The position numbers and the translations under genes were made by a program. From Aporrectodea caliginosa (lineage: Eukaryota; Annelida; Clitellata; Crassiclitellata; Lumbricidae), in NCBI GenBank assembly GCA_020284085.1, contig JACEVL010001855.1, positions 434,001 through 498,000 on the forward strand: a stretch of DNA of 64,000 bases. Direction: 5' to 3'. The notes under the pieces are model-generated. The model made no database searches. It was given only the letters and a program-made list of their open reading frames with translations, and was not told where the DNA came from. Shown piece after piece: positions 42,331 to 64,000 of this stretch (position 1 is the first letter of the stretch; each line of letters starts with the position of its first letter).

Positions 42331-42949
42331 TTACGCACCCCGATACTATAGACCTACTAAATGTCTGCCAGAGGAAAAGTTCAACAGCATATGGCAGAGA
42401 ATGAGACTACGTTTGCGACAGTTAGATTTCGAGCGATTGGTGTAGGCCTATATTGGATATCTACCAAATATTACGTTTTATGATAATAAGGCAAGGTAGA
42501 TACAAAAATTAAATCGGGTAAATTTGCCAACAAGTACCTAAATTACTTACGTACCTACTTAATGTGTGGTTACGTCATGAGTTTTGAAAAGGTATGACGT
42601 CAGTACTTCTGCTGTTTTAATGTAAACACTGTAGGCTAAAATTTAATGTCTAACTTTTAAATTGAATCGTGAATTCATTTATTATATAAGTAGCTTTAAA
42701 TGTTCTCTTAACGTTTTGCAAAGATCGAATTTGTGTTGCCTATAACAGTACTGTGAAGTTGTTTGCCTTTTGGTAACTACGCTTTCACTTAAGTAGCGTA
42801 AACACTGCAAAGTTGGTCGCACTTCGTCGAAGCTCTGATTTGAAATTGGAATCCAGATCTAGAGACTACTTGTTAAGATATTTAAATATAGGCTATTAAC
42901 ACATTTAATACAGCTAGATAACAGGCTGGTGCCTGGGGCTGCCAACCGT

Positions 42950-43268
42950 CAGTGGCGTAACGAGGGGGGCAGGGGGCGGCCGCCCCCGGGCGCAGGACGG
43001 GGGGGGCGCAAAATCGGGTTTTTGACAATGGTTTTGTGAAAGAAATTGGGCCATGAATAGAAAAAATGCATGTAATTATACAACATTCTTGTATATGGGG
43101 GGGCGCAAAATGACAAAATGAGGGGTGCTTGTGACGATTTGAACAATTTTCTGTTCGAAAAAGACATTAAAAAAAAAAAAGGTCATCAGAAATTTTGGCG
43201 GAAGTAAGAAAAATTTTTGTCCAGAAAATTCTTGCCCCGTGGGCGCCGGACCCCTAGTTACGCCACTG
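42950..43268. mobile_element. hAT-type MITE (319 bp)
   Basis: CAGTGGCGTAACGAGGGG and CCCCTAGTTACGCCACTG are inverted ends with an exact 8 bp duplication CCAACCGT (42942-42949 and 43269-43276). It landed in GGGGCTGCCAACCGTCCCG, itself resembling the end of another element. Confidence 0.92.
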
Positions 43269-43435
43269 CCAACCGTCCCGAATTAACCGGGACAGTCCCG
43301 GAATCGACCCTGTGCGTCCCGTGTCCCGGATTGATCCCAAATTATCCCGGAATTTGGTGTAGATAACTAGATATCCAATTCACCAATTTGTTGTTCTTAT
43401 TTTCTCAAACTAAACTCGACAAGTCGTGCGATGTA

Positions 43436-43530
43436 AGTAAGTAGGCCTATATTAAGTAAGTATATTCTTTATTGAACCAGTTGTAATCCGCATTCCGGTG
43501 TACATAGCCTACATCATAGGCCTATAAGAA
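43436..43530 (-). mobile_element. LINE 3' end, - strand
   Basis: (AAGT)n-like units are followed by ATTCTTTATTGAACCAG and CCGGTGTACATAG, the same reversed end as at 5515 and 54720. The 400 bases after it have no recognisable domain. Confidence 0.45.
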
Positions 43531-44224
43531 ACAATCAATAGTCAATATGAATAAAACATTCTAGCTATAAAAGTTTTTTTTCATATTATGGTTAGCTAAA
43601 AGGTAAAACACGGTCATGTGACCGGGGTCGAAGGGAATAGGCCAACGGCTTTTTGGAGAGAGAAACCTATGGAGAACATGGCCCAGGTTTCCCAGGACCG
43701 CCGAAAACAAGCAGGTGTCGGCTTTAAGGCTTAGTTGTTCAAAGGTTGTGCTATCACTTAAACTTAAAGTTTCAGTGAGCATATCCCCCAGTACCTTCAT
43801 GCTATGTACTCTGGTAACTCCCGGGGTGGTCGCAGGGGCTGAAACCCTTCCCCCCTCTCCTCCCGATCCCTCCTACAATCATATGTATGTTGCGTTCTGC
43901 GCTCTATTAGCCTGAATTGACGCTGCTGGCTCAACATCGGACATTGGTTGGACCGCGATGGGTTGAAGTCTTCGAAACTTTAGAAACCAATATTGTATCC
44001 TACATATTATAGGCTACTATCAGTTACCATTTCCAATGCTTTTTGCGAGAGAATGTTCAGCTGCAGCATTATGAACGACCTGTTGTCTGACAATCGCAAT
44101 TGCCTGAGCAGTGAGCACCGACCTTATTAAAAGAGAACTGTTGACGAAAATAAATGTTAACATAACATGTGCTGAGTTTTGCGACTTTGTACGCAGTGAC
44201 CTGAAACTGCTTAAAACGGCATCA

Positions 44225-44346
44225 GTGGGGCGCGTTGGTGTAGGGGTATGTTCGGTGCCTTGCAGCCGGAGGGTTGCAGGTTCGAATCCAACCTCAAGCC
44301 GCCGCGTATAGGGACCTTGAGCAAGTCCTTCGCGCACAATTGCTCT
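44225..44346 (+). mobile_element. tRNA-derived SINE, 3'-truncated
   Basis: The head is GGGGCGCGTTGGTGTAGGGG with box A, and GGTTCGAATCC is box B (about 44279-44289). It ends after the body, without the LINE-type tail seen in the other two copies. Confidence 0.8.
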
Positions 44347-45072
44347 GCAATATAATTGCTTCAATTGCTTCTGCGCCGCAAAAACAGCCAATAGGCCTAT
44401 AACTATTCTGTTTGACACATTAGGCTACTTTTATTAGTGCTGAAATGTCCTTTGCAAAACAGACATTCTCGAGCATGTCAAAGAGCAGTAATGAATTTTA
44501 TTTGTATGGGAAGATGATGAAATACAATCAACGTAACGCATCCCAAAATTTTAAAGTCACGTAGGCCTATAGTCTGGACAGCCAGTTAGGCTATACCAAA
44601 TCTACCAAGTCAACATGTGCTACTTTCTATTTCATTATGTTTTTACTCAATTTTAAGGGCAAATGCAGCAATGTAGTATTTATTTTCGTAAATAATTTCA
44701 CATTGCATAGGCTATACAGCCTTTAAGATAATGCTACACTGTAGCATAATTTTATTTAGCAAAATTATGTTAACCTGTAACACTGTGTAGCTTATGTTCT
44801 ACTCTATAGGCCTACTACACCGCTACGCTGTTTATAAATTTGTGTATAATGTGCTCTGGTCAATTATATTCATTACGACTCTGGGAACAGTAAATTGATT
44901 TGATTTGACTAAAAATTGTTCCAAGACTTTCTATAGTAATTAGTAATACGTGTTCGAAAAAGTATCTCGGCTGGACATCAATTCTTGTTCATATCTTTAA
45001 GCATTAAATTTAGTGGTGATATTTTATCTTTAACAGGCTGGAACTCACTTCAAGGTATCTGTTACAGTAAGA

Positions 45073-45183
45073 ATGAACAACAGATTAAAGGTCTGCATAC
45101 TGGCAGCATTAGTCAGCCTTTGCCTGGTTTACATTTTCGGCGGTTCTCAAATGCAGTGGGTGGCATTATCACAGTTCATTCAC
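45073..45183 (+). CDS. Copy D exon 1
   Basis: This exon has 37 codons from a shifted ATG (MNNRLKVCILAALVSLCLVY...) to QFIH before GTAAGT. The anchor segment is preserved. Confidence 0.65.
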
Positions 45184-46479
45184 GTAAGTATAAAGACAGT
45201 CAGTCTTTGTGTTGCTCTTTCTATCTTTCTCTGTCCGTCTCCGCCTGTCTGTCTCTGTGTAGTACGATCTATCCGTTACATCTGTTTGTCGTCTGCTTAT
45301 GTGCTTGTCTTAACAATGCATTTTTAATGTATGAATTTACTCACAACGCAGAGCAACGTTAGAGAGTTTGGCAGGAATTCATAATTATTGGTCCTTCTAT
45401 TTCAAGACGTGATGAAGAGCAGTCAGGAACGTGATCTGGGATTTTCAGATCTTTAGGCTGTAGTAGCGCAAACTCAGAAGCTTTCGAACAACTCGTATAT
45501 CTTGGGTCTATAATGGGATTAAATTGTCGGGGGATTGGGACTCTGGAGGTATCAACCCCACCCGAAATTTATTTTTAACCCTCCAGTTAACTTCCCAAGA
45601 TTACCTTGGCGGTTAAAGTTAAACCTCTTTCTGTGGTTCAATGTATGTATCTTACTTGCTTAATTAATGGAAACAATTGCTTTACTTTTCTCAGTAGTCA
45701 TCATTCATACCACTTCAAAATTTGCTTAGCCATATAACTTTTTGCTAGAGCTATAAATATTCTAAAAAAACTGAAGTGTTTTTCAATAAGTATTCTTTGT
45801 TGTTCGATTGTTTTCACGCAGCTAGCATTGAGTACACTAATCTCGACTACAATTTAACACGTATACTGGCTTTAGAAATTTTATTAAAGTAAGAAATTCT
45901 GGTCGAGAAATCCAGATATGTAAGAATTTTTCACCCTCCCCCCCAGTTAAAATTTGATAATTCAAAACCTGCGGCTATCTAAGCTATACGAAGCATCTAC
46001 AATAGTTCTTAAGTTTAATATGCGTAAAAGAATCCTATCTCCCTTAAGTTTCTAACGTTTCAATGTTTTCGTTCCTGTCTTTCGAAAGTCTGGGCTACAG
46101 CTTTTCAACTCTTCTGAAATTATGTCTGAGTATCCGTTTCAGGCTTTTTCCTGCAACTTGTCGCAGCTTTGACTCTTCACACTGCTCTTGCAGGAGTCAA
46201 ATTCTATTAGTTCGTTTACTATAATAACGCCAGATGAGGTCGGGTCAGAGGTTAATCGACTCTCAATCACTTATCAAATATCCAAATATTGCTGCGACAT
46301 GTTGTACTATAATTTTAAGCGTTAAGCGTCATTGTCAATTTGTTATACTGTTATTAGATGGATTAACAAACAAGTCGTTGTTTAATATGAAAACATTTCA
46401 CTTCTGCTAATGTTTTTAACATAAATGCTGATATTATGCCTAGTTTATTAACTATAATGTCTTTATTTATTCCAAACAG

Positions 46480-46800
46480 CTTGATATACTAAAACTCTGT
46501 GTTAATATCGACTGGTCAAATCCTCGTTATTGCTCTCCAGCCGAAAACGACTCGTTTACTTTTGGCAAACCGTTTAATTTGTATTCGAGTCTTCTTATGA
46601 ACCTTGGGATTCCTCTAAGAGACTTCGTTCCCATCAGAAGAGAAAGTCTTGATGATTTTGTCTTTGTAACTGCTGCAAGTCAACACGTTTTTCATGTTGC
46701 AATGGACGCCATTGGAAATATTCAGAAACTCCTACCAAATCATACGATCTACTTTTACGATCTCGACCTCAAGCGATCTTCAGTAGAGCATATCGCGAAG
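46480..46800 (+). CDS. Copy D exon 2 with mutated donor
   Basis: This exon has 107 codons from AAACAG. The sequence after GCGAAG is ATAAAT where B and C have GTAAAT. LKLCVNIDWSNPRYC keeps the cysteine lost in copy C. Confidence 0.7.
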
Positions 46801-47353
46801 ATAAATGCAATTATTTTTCATGCAACTCTGCGTCGATTATCAATTAATCGTAAGATTTTAGTTCATTTATAAGTATTTTGCTTATTTATGAAAACAGGAA
46901 AAATTATGCGATAGTATATACATAAAAATGCATCCATTTATATTCACGAAGTCTACGCTATGTGTACTTCGTACATAGCGCATGTAGTGACAGATTTTGA
47001 AATGCCTTTGCCTATGTGCGGACTGCGGAGTTCGAAACCCCTTGCCTCATGCAATGTAGGCCTATCAGAGTTAGAATTTGTTGTGCCATTTATCCTTTGA
47101 ATGTTATGTCTACGGGTTGAATGGTGTCATGTCAGCCAAAATTATATCTGTGGCGATGATTGCACCTTTGAGGTCTAAATGTTGAAAAAACTGTGTAGCC
47201 TACCTAACAAAGGAGCGAATACGTTACCGTACCATAGGCCTACCTCCTCTGACCTAGGCTTACCTTGTCTTCACCTTAACTTACTTAATACCTGGCTGCC
47301 CAGAACTGTTGAGAAAAGTTACGATCGCGAATTGGTTTTGATTGAAATTTTAG

Positions 47354-47458
47354 ATTAATTCGTTATGCTACGTGAAATACCGAAAGTTCGACTTCTCTCG
47401 CTACCCATCTCATGTTCGATTATTGAGAACTTATGCATTTAAACCAATCATTGTACAC
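47354..47458 (+). CDS. Copy D exon 3
   Basis: This is a 35-codon exon with intact TTTTAG and GTATGT sites. PSHV replaces PAHV. Confidence 0.75.
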
Positions 47459-48373
47459 GTATGTACGTTTTTATTTTTCACTTTCAAAAGTTAGTTGCTG
47501 TCACTCTGGAGCCTTGCAAACCTGTTTCGTGATAGTTTTGTTTCTTACGTTACCTGAATTGAAAGTTAGATGTGTTGAAATGGCCTTCAGTTTAATCTCT
47601 TTTACCGATTGAAAATGGCAAAAGATTGACACATAGTCAATATTCTTACAGCTTTATGTTCATGCTGTATAATAATCTGTCTATTCACATGCGCATCAGA
47701 GATTTGTACGATTGACTAGAATTGCTATTCGATTAGAATTAGAATTAGCAACGTCTTCTAGTTAATCGATTAGAATTAGATAAGGCAGCAGCTAATCAAT
47801 TAGCAATGAGAATAAGATTTCGATAATCGATAGTTCGATACATGTATTTCTTCATGAATTTCTCAATTTAATCAAAGTACAGCAAGTTACTACAGCAAGT
47901 TGCATTGCAATACCTTAAGTTGTTGTCTATCGCTGCACATTTTGTGCCCCTACACTACTGTATATACACGTGCACATCATACGATTTTGACGAATGCCAT
48001 TAGGAGATCTTACGATTAAACTAAAATCCACGTCTTTCACTCAAAACTGACAACACTGCTCTTTCACAAATTCTATCCTGAGTTCTCTACCCCTTACATC
48101 CCTCGCCATCTCAATTTTAAACACCATCCATCTTAGCCGTGTGACTGTTTGCCTGCCTGACCCCTTTGGAGGATGACCTGGAACCGATTTTGACCCTACC
48201 TGCCTATCGACTTTGTTTCGACTGAGCGCCTGTGAATAAGCTGGTTCCCGCGACTCCTCTGTTTAGGCGCTGTAGAAGTCTCGAAATTACGATTACGATA
48301 CAAAAAATAGACATTAACATCATTTTATTTCTATTCAGTCGACTTACCTTCTACGTAAATCATTGTATTTCAG

Positions 48374-48913
48374 GAGATATTGTCTGAGTTTCCTCGAGTC
48401 TTCTGGATCGATTCATCTGTTCGTTTTAAGACGCAAAATATCAGTCTTACGTTGGACGAAGTATTTAGCAGCGGTGGAATTCTGACATTTGATCGATCGG
48501 GCCATTCCAATTTCGCAGGAACTCACGAAGGAATGTATCGATTCCTTCCTATTTCTGCCAAAGCTGCCGCCAATACCCAGCAGTATGGAGCCAACAGCAT
48601 CTATATGCATCGAACGGAAGAGATATACACTCGCATCATATTCTGGTGGGTGTTGTGCGCCTTAAGAGAGGAATGCATTTCTCCCACCCGTCAGTTGTCT
48701 TGTGATTTCAAGGGGAAAGACGTTTGGGCTGGATGTCATCGTTTTGACCAGTCAGCTATCAACATCCTAATGGCCAACCATTTCCTCAACAATGTATCTC
48801 GTTACACAAGTCACCATGATCAGCTGTCTGTTAATCGTGGCGTGGCCCATCAAGAACTTGTGGTCGTTTGCCCGACTGGGATTAAAAAGAAATCAGCTGA
48901 ATACTTTTTGTAG
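48374..48913 (+). CDS. Copy D exon 4, terminal
   Basis: This exon has 179 codons plus TAG after TATTTCAG, starting EILSEFPRVFWIDSSVRF and ending KKKSAEYFL. Its 3' flank (CGTTCAGGATTTAC and following) resembles that of copy A, not B or C. Confidence 0.75.
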   Translation, partial: EILSEFPRVFWIDSSVRFKTQNISLTLDEVFSSGGILTFDRSGHSNFAGTHEGMYRFLPISAKAAANTQQYGANSIYMHRTEEIYTRIIFWWVLCALREECISPTRQLSCDFKGKDVWAGCHRFDQSAINILMANHFLNNVSRYTSHHDQLSVNRGVAHQELVVVCPTGIKKKSAEYFL

Positions 48914-49009
48914 TATATATGCAAATGCAGCCGTCGTTTGAGTGTGCTAACGTACGATATTTGTGGAATTTGAGAACAGCAAAACCACTATTCGGCCTAT
49001 TAGTTTCAT

Positions 49010-50780
49010 TTTACCTGAGATAGGCCTACATAGGATCGTTCAGGATTTACAAATTTAGGTGTAATTATCTTATATTTCGACCTGAGGAACATGATCTCAG
49101 GATTGCAAATATTACGGATATCTGTTTTTGTTGTTGCTACCATAATCATTATTATGATTAATATTATTATTGTTATATTATTACTACGAACATTTTTACT
49201 CGCGCAAAGTCACAGAAATGCGAATCTGACTGCATATTTTAATGGATTTGGAGCATATTATATTGAAGTCTTATAGTTAAGATGTAGTTCAGGTGAATGT
49301 TAGTTTTTCTAATAAACACTGGTACAGTAGGGTGGGTGTATGGATAGTTCTTTAAAATCGTTGTTTTCTATAGTCCACACCAGTGCACTATACTGAATGA
49401 GTGCACGGACAGATCCTTATTATCGTTGTTATCTAAAATAATGCAGTATCCGCCTTTAACTCGCTTCATTTGTTATAAATAGGCTCCTTCTCAGCGGGAC
49501 GATAGCATTATTTTGATGAAAAATATGAAGCATGTCTTATTATTATTATTTTATTTGGAAATGTGTCATTCCACGCCATGCTACTGCTTGTTTCTTTTTC
49601 TTTTTTGATCAATAAAATGAACTGAAATTGAATTGAAATTGAATTGACTGCTGGGACAAAGTCTGCAGCAACTAGGGGGTCGGAGGAGCGTCGTAGGTTT
49701 ATACCCAGCGGAGTCTGGATCGGAACCCCAACCGACAACGCATTTTAGAGCATTTGCTGCCAAATGGAGTCCGTTTTAGCCACTTTATTTTACCAATTAA
49801 TTGGCTTTTCATTATTATACATATCCCTATTTAAGTCATACATAGAAGTCTGAAATATGATATAATTAGTTCAAACATGCCACCAAAATAATTGATGTAA
49901 ATGAGTCAGTGACAGACTGAGTGACTGTTACGCAGTGGAGGAGCTGCAGCTACGACGAACAATGATAACTTCAGCCAGCAAGACCAACTTCATTTTTTCC
50001 AATGTAAACGGTTGATATTTCGATACGCCAAACTCAAAATTAAACAACAATTCTAGTAACCGTTTATTCGGCGGTCCACCAGTGTGATTCTCGTTAACGA
50101 TAACGGTAACGAAAATGCTAAGAAATAAAATGACTTCGTTAACGATAACTAAAACTATGACTAAAGAAATCATTAACTAGGCTATAACTATTACTATGAC
50201 GAAAATAACACTAACAAAAGTTCATCGTCATTTTCGTTAATACAAAAAAAAAAAGTGCAATATCGACTAACATGAGGACGTGAAAATGCGCGACAGCTAA
50301 TAGCCTATGTTCGCCCTGGAGTTTGGATTTGTGAATTAACCCAGTAGTACTGGCGCATTTGATTAAATTTAGCTATTTTGTAAACGTTTCTATAGCGAGT
50401 GCGATCCAGGTTGACTATAGGGCAAATTCGCAAACTTAGTAGTCATAGTAATCTTGTAGTCAAAATGTCTCTAAAGATCCCTCCTTCTCCCTCCCTCCCT
50501 CTCCCTCTCTGTATTGTACTAAATATAACTGCGTAATCTTTGTATAACTGCAGCTAGCATCACAGAACACTGACAAATCGTGTATTGGAAATATAGCATT
50601 TCTCCCTTTAGAGACAGTGTCCAGTTTTACAGCTGCCACGTTGACACAATGTTATTAAATGCAAGACAATCCAAGATTATTATAAGGTGAAAAAAGTGAA
50701 TTTAAGAGGAAAATGTTGAGAAATGGCTACAGCTCAGCCAAATGTTGTTTCATTTTGGTTATTTTGTGTCATGGTCATTT
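49010..50780. other. Stretch without recognised gene
   Basis: I see no conserved exon. ATTATTATT patches lie near 49140-49180. Around 50080-50250 there is a run rich in GTTAACGATAACG-type words, possibly the end of a hAT-like element. CTCCCTCC repeats lie near 50490-50510. Confidence 0.4.
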
Positions 50781-50839
50781 TTCCTTGATTTTGACCTTGG
50801 GTTAATTTTAAGGTTAAAGGCCAAAATCAATAGAGAACT

Positions 50840-51190
50840 GCCCTAACTCAGAATCATCCAGATACGGCAAAATTTGGTCGAGCTATTGCCAGTTTTCGCT
50901 TAATTTTGACCTTTTGACCTTGAAATGACCTTGAATTATGTTAGCCTCCTAGTTATGTCATATCTGATGTAGCTCTTATCGGTCCGATCAAATAGAATAC
51001 TATTTAGCTGAGCTTTGGCCTTTTCCCTTGATTTTGACCGTTTGACCTTGGTTTTTGGTGTTTTACATAAAAGTGCTTATTAATTTCAGATGGCTCCTAC
51101 TTTAACATTAATTAGTAGACCATGACGGATCTTCATACCAAATTTGGTGCTTTTATCCGCCCGGTAACGATAACCATGAAATACAGCACG
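50840..51190. repeat. Dispersed repeat family, copy 2
   Basis: This is collinear with 7290-7640 (GAATCATCCAGATA, TTGACCTTGAATTATGTTAGCC, GGTCCGATCAAATAG and CCAAATTTGGTGCTTTTATC). Confidence 0.7.
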
Positions 51191-51462
51191 GAGCCACCGG
51201 ACTAATTAGAGAAGAAAGGAGAAGCGGCAGCTGTACAGATAATCATAATAACTTCCCGTAATATAGACAAATTGTAATAATAATAATATTTGAATAAGAT
51301 AAGACAATAGATACAGTTTACAGATGAATAATAAATTCTAATTGGTTTTTCAGATACTGCTCATTGCCTTAATTGCCCCTCATTATGTAACAGCGAGATA
51401 ATTTCTGGAGTTTGAATATTACGGCGACACATCGACCTACATGATTGTAGCCTATACGTTGT

Positions 51463-51670
51463 GTGGCGCGGTGGTATAGGGGTATGTTCGGTGCCTTGCA
51501 GCCGGAGGGTTGCGGGTTCGAATCCACCTCAAGCCACCGCGTAGGGACCCTGGGCAAGTCCTTCACTCGCAATTGCTCATGCGCTTTGGCGTGAAACTCC
51601 GATTCAGTGTCCGCGCTGTAGTCGGGAGCGCCTCTGAGTAGAAATCTTGAAGGGGCGCTATAAGAAGTGC
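51463..51670 (+). mobile_element. tRNA-derived SINE with LINE-type 3' tail
   Basis: GTGGTATAGGG (box A, about 51470) and GGTTCGAATCC (box B, about 51514) head the element. The tail is GTCGGGAGCGCCTCTGAGTAG and GAAGGGGCGCTATAAG, then (CATA)n. It is the same family as 34036-34278. Confidence 0.85.
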
Positions 51671-51671
51671 T

Positions 51672-51720
51672 CATACATACATACATACATACATACATAC
51701 ATACATACATGCATACGTAC
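51672..51720. repeat. (CATA)n microsatellite
   Basis: About 11 units grown from the 3' end of the SINE. Confidence 0.9.
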
Positions 51721-52807
<1,087 letters not shown>

Positions 52808-52899
52808 CTCCCTTTAACCCCAACCATCTTCTATTCCTTTTCCGCATCCTCTCATCATCCTCAGCAACTCGTTTCTCTTCGTCCTCATCTGCGCTGCAC

Positions 52900-62249
<9,350 letters not shown>

Positions 62250-64000
62250 CGCTGCTGTTAGATCCAATTCGGCTGCAGTGCTCTGCTATTCCGTTTCGTC
62301 TTCTGGCTTCATCTTTGAATGTAAACGACGGAGTCTTGCGATGTTTCTGACTACTGGACGTCAACGAACGAAAGGGTCCTAATGCGAGGGGTGACAGGCA
62401 AACAGAACGACGGGGTTATCTGATCAACTTTATGGTAGTAGAGTCAGTCTGCAATCGATGGTCGTCTGCTTAATTGGAGACAATTCAGAGATCAATCGAT
62501 GTAGAGCGAGACGAGGTGTAACTATCCCTACACGTGCACCACATCCCCCGTCACCATTTCCAATGCAAGCTGCTCTGAATAACAATGAAGACGCCTCATG
62601 AATTTAGCCAATCAACGACCTCCCGCCGGCTGTGTAGACGCCCCCTCCACAGGACTCCGCGATGCTTTCTCAACCGCAAGCGACTACCAGGTATAAGTGG
62701 AAGTTGCCACTGTTCCAACTTCCAATGTACGGTCTTTAAGGGTCTGCAACACCTGAAATCGCCTGTTGACTTGATACGAACGGTAGCACACCTTTCTGTT
62801 TCAAAGGTGTTGGTAAATGTTTACCTGTGCCAAGTACGTGAGATAATTAGCAGAATGCTCCATGCACCTTAGCTCGTAGGCTATATCGGAACTTAAATTG
62901 ATATCTTTCAGCGCGAAACCGAGTCTTAAACGGATAACGAACTACTGATTAAAGTTAAAAATGAAAAGGAAAAATATTTCTCATGGTATACCTGTTAACC
63001 GTTTATTGTGATGTAACAGTAACGTCAGCCAACATTTATGTTGCGCTACCGTGAGAATATAATTTGGGAACTTCTATAGCGCCTTAATGATAATGCATAA
63101 GGCATCTAGCGATGGTCGCTTTAAAAAACCGTTGGCCTATTCTAAAAGTATAATCCAAGACCAGTCGAAAAAGCCTCAGATTGAATCATGAGCTGAAAGA
63201 TGGGCTGATGCGTGAGTTTCAATATAACACATTGGTCAACCTACAAAATAGGCCTTAAATATAACACATGCCTAAGTAAATATTTGCCAGAAGCGAGTCC
63301 CAAAGGTTTGGAGGATATTTCTTCAGCTTAAACTTCTGACTTCAAGTGACTTGCGTTGATAATCATATTATACCGAAGCCGAACGAATGAAATGCTGAGT
63401 TGTCTCTAATCTGTTGCTGTTTAACGACACTGTGTCATAACAAAGATGATTAGCGTCGCCCTCCTCCTTTATCCATGCCTGGGACTGGCACTGAGTTGTC
63501 TCGATCTCCTGCATGCAGTATATACCTTAACGTCATTGCATTGTCATCGCATTTCCTAGTGTCGTATTCACAGTGTCAAGCTGTTTTCTGGAGTCGAAGA
63601 GGACCCCTGCCGAGCGTAACTACATGCCAAATGAAGAATAAAGGCACTACATCATTAGTGTCATTTTATACAGAGGATGGTGGTTAAAATGAAATCATAT
63701 TACACTTAGAGAAGTCCGTGAATTCAATGTGTGTCGTCCAATACCCATACAAGAAAGCAGTACGCAAACCAGAATGAAAGCAATATTTTGCGCAAAAGCC
63801 AAAGGTCGATTTTGAAATTAGAACCTAGAATTTGGTCGCTTGTATTAAGACCGATAAAGACGTCTGCATTTTAGACAAACATCAAAGACTGTGACAGAAT
63901 GTGAGTTGAAACTTTGAATTACAGGTTGGTTTATATGGAAGGCGCTGAGCTATAAGTATACGAGCCCGCAGGCAGGTCCAGGCAAATTACGGCTTGCAAG
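62250..64000. other. Upstream flank of Wnt4, no further gene recognised
   Basis: It should contain the Wnt4 promoter and 5' UTR, but I cannot place a start site. A LINE-tail-like TTCTATAGCGCCTTAATG occurs near 63073. GTTTAACGACACTGTGTCATA and GATTAGCGTCGCCCTCCTCC (63419-63472) have a close relative at 53957-54010 and a weaker one near 60660-60715, marking another dispersed repeat. Confidence 0.4.

Larger units (their letters stand above)
42520..45072 (+). promoter_or_regulatory. 5' flank of gene copy D
   Basis: Blocks at 42540-42930 and 44490-45072 are collinear with the flanks of copies B and C. The stretch between is filled by a hAT MITE, LINE-tail sequence and a truncated SINE. TACGTGTTCG (about 44947) corresponds to the CACGTG block of B and C. 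Confidence 0.45.
45073..48913 (+). pseudogene. Gene copy D, DUF1647 family, probably damaged
   Basis: The exons are 45073-45183, 46480-46800, 47354-47458 and 48374-48913. If joined they would give 358 residues with all family blocks (YFYDLDL, KYRKFDFSRYPSHVR, EFPRVFWIDSSVRF, CHRFDQSAINILMANHF). Two lesions stand out. The ATG used by B and C is GTA (45067-45069), leaving a methionine two codons later. The exon 2 donor is AT instead of GT (46801), which would cause read-through to a stop after about 20 codons. Exon 2 has one extra serine codon (KRSSVEH). No frameshift is present in any exon, so the damage is recent, or an alternative donor is used. Confidence 0.7.

Overview
The window is AT-rich animal (metazoan) DNA with GT-AG introns, many microsatellites and dense transposable elements. 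The gene content is a Wnt ligand and a lineage-expanded family of type II membrane DUF1647 proteins. Together with foldback elements whose arms are tandem 14-15 bp repeats, as described for sea urchin TU elements, and the abundant non-LTR retrotransposons, this suggests a marine invertebrate, most likely a deuterostome such as an echinoderm. That taxonomic call is an inference and is not proven here.

Layout. From about 1 to 49 kb there is a tandem array of four related copies of one gene, all originally on the + strand: A (1.3-3.1 kb, broken), B (15.4-24.0 kb), C (32.2-38.7 kb) and D (45.1-48.9 kb). Each complete copy has four coding exons joined in phase 0. Exon 1 encodes a short cytoplasmic tail and signal anchor. 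Exons 2 to 4 encode a DUF1647-type, glycosyltransferase-like lumenal domain. B and C are open throughout. D has lost its first ATG and the GT of its exon 2 splice donor. A has exon 3 inverted and exon 4 frameshifted. The copies differ in length mainly because different mobile elements landed in them, so each copy serves as an empty-site control for insertions in the others.

Between and inside the copies lie L2/CR1-like LINE fragments on both strands, tRNA-derived SINEs that share the LINE 3' tail, at least seven hAT-type elements with 8 bp target duplications, a TTA-flanked MITE and two foldback elements (one carrying a fragment resembling MULE transposases). A 4.8 kb element at 26.6-31.4 kb has inverted arms of about 0.9 kb and encodes a zinc-finger-like N-terminus and a FEN/XPG-like nuclease fragment with a CXC-type tail. 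This last element is the best candidate for an under-described system.

From 52.9 to 62.25 kb, on the - strand, is a complete four-exon Wnt gene that I place in the Wnt4 subfamily. Its exons sum to 1155 bp, or 384 residues. Its introns hold microsatellites, a minisatellite, a near-perfect hairpin and an internally deleted mariner element. The stretches 3.5-5.0, 49.0-50.8, 51.7-52.7 and 62.3-64.0 kb show no gene that I can support.
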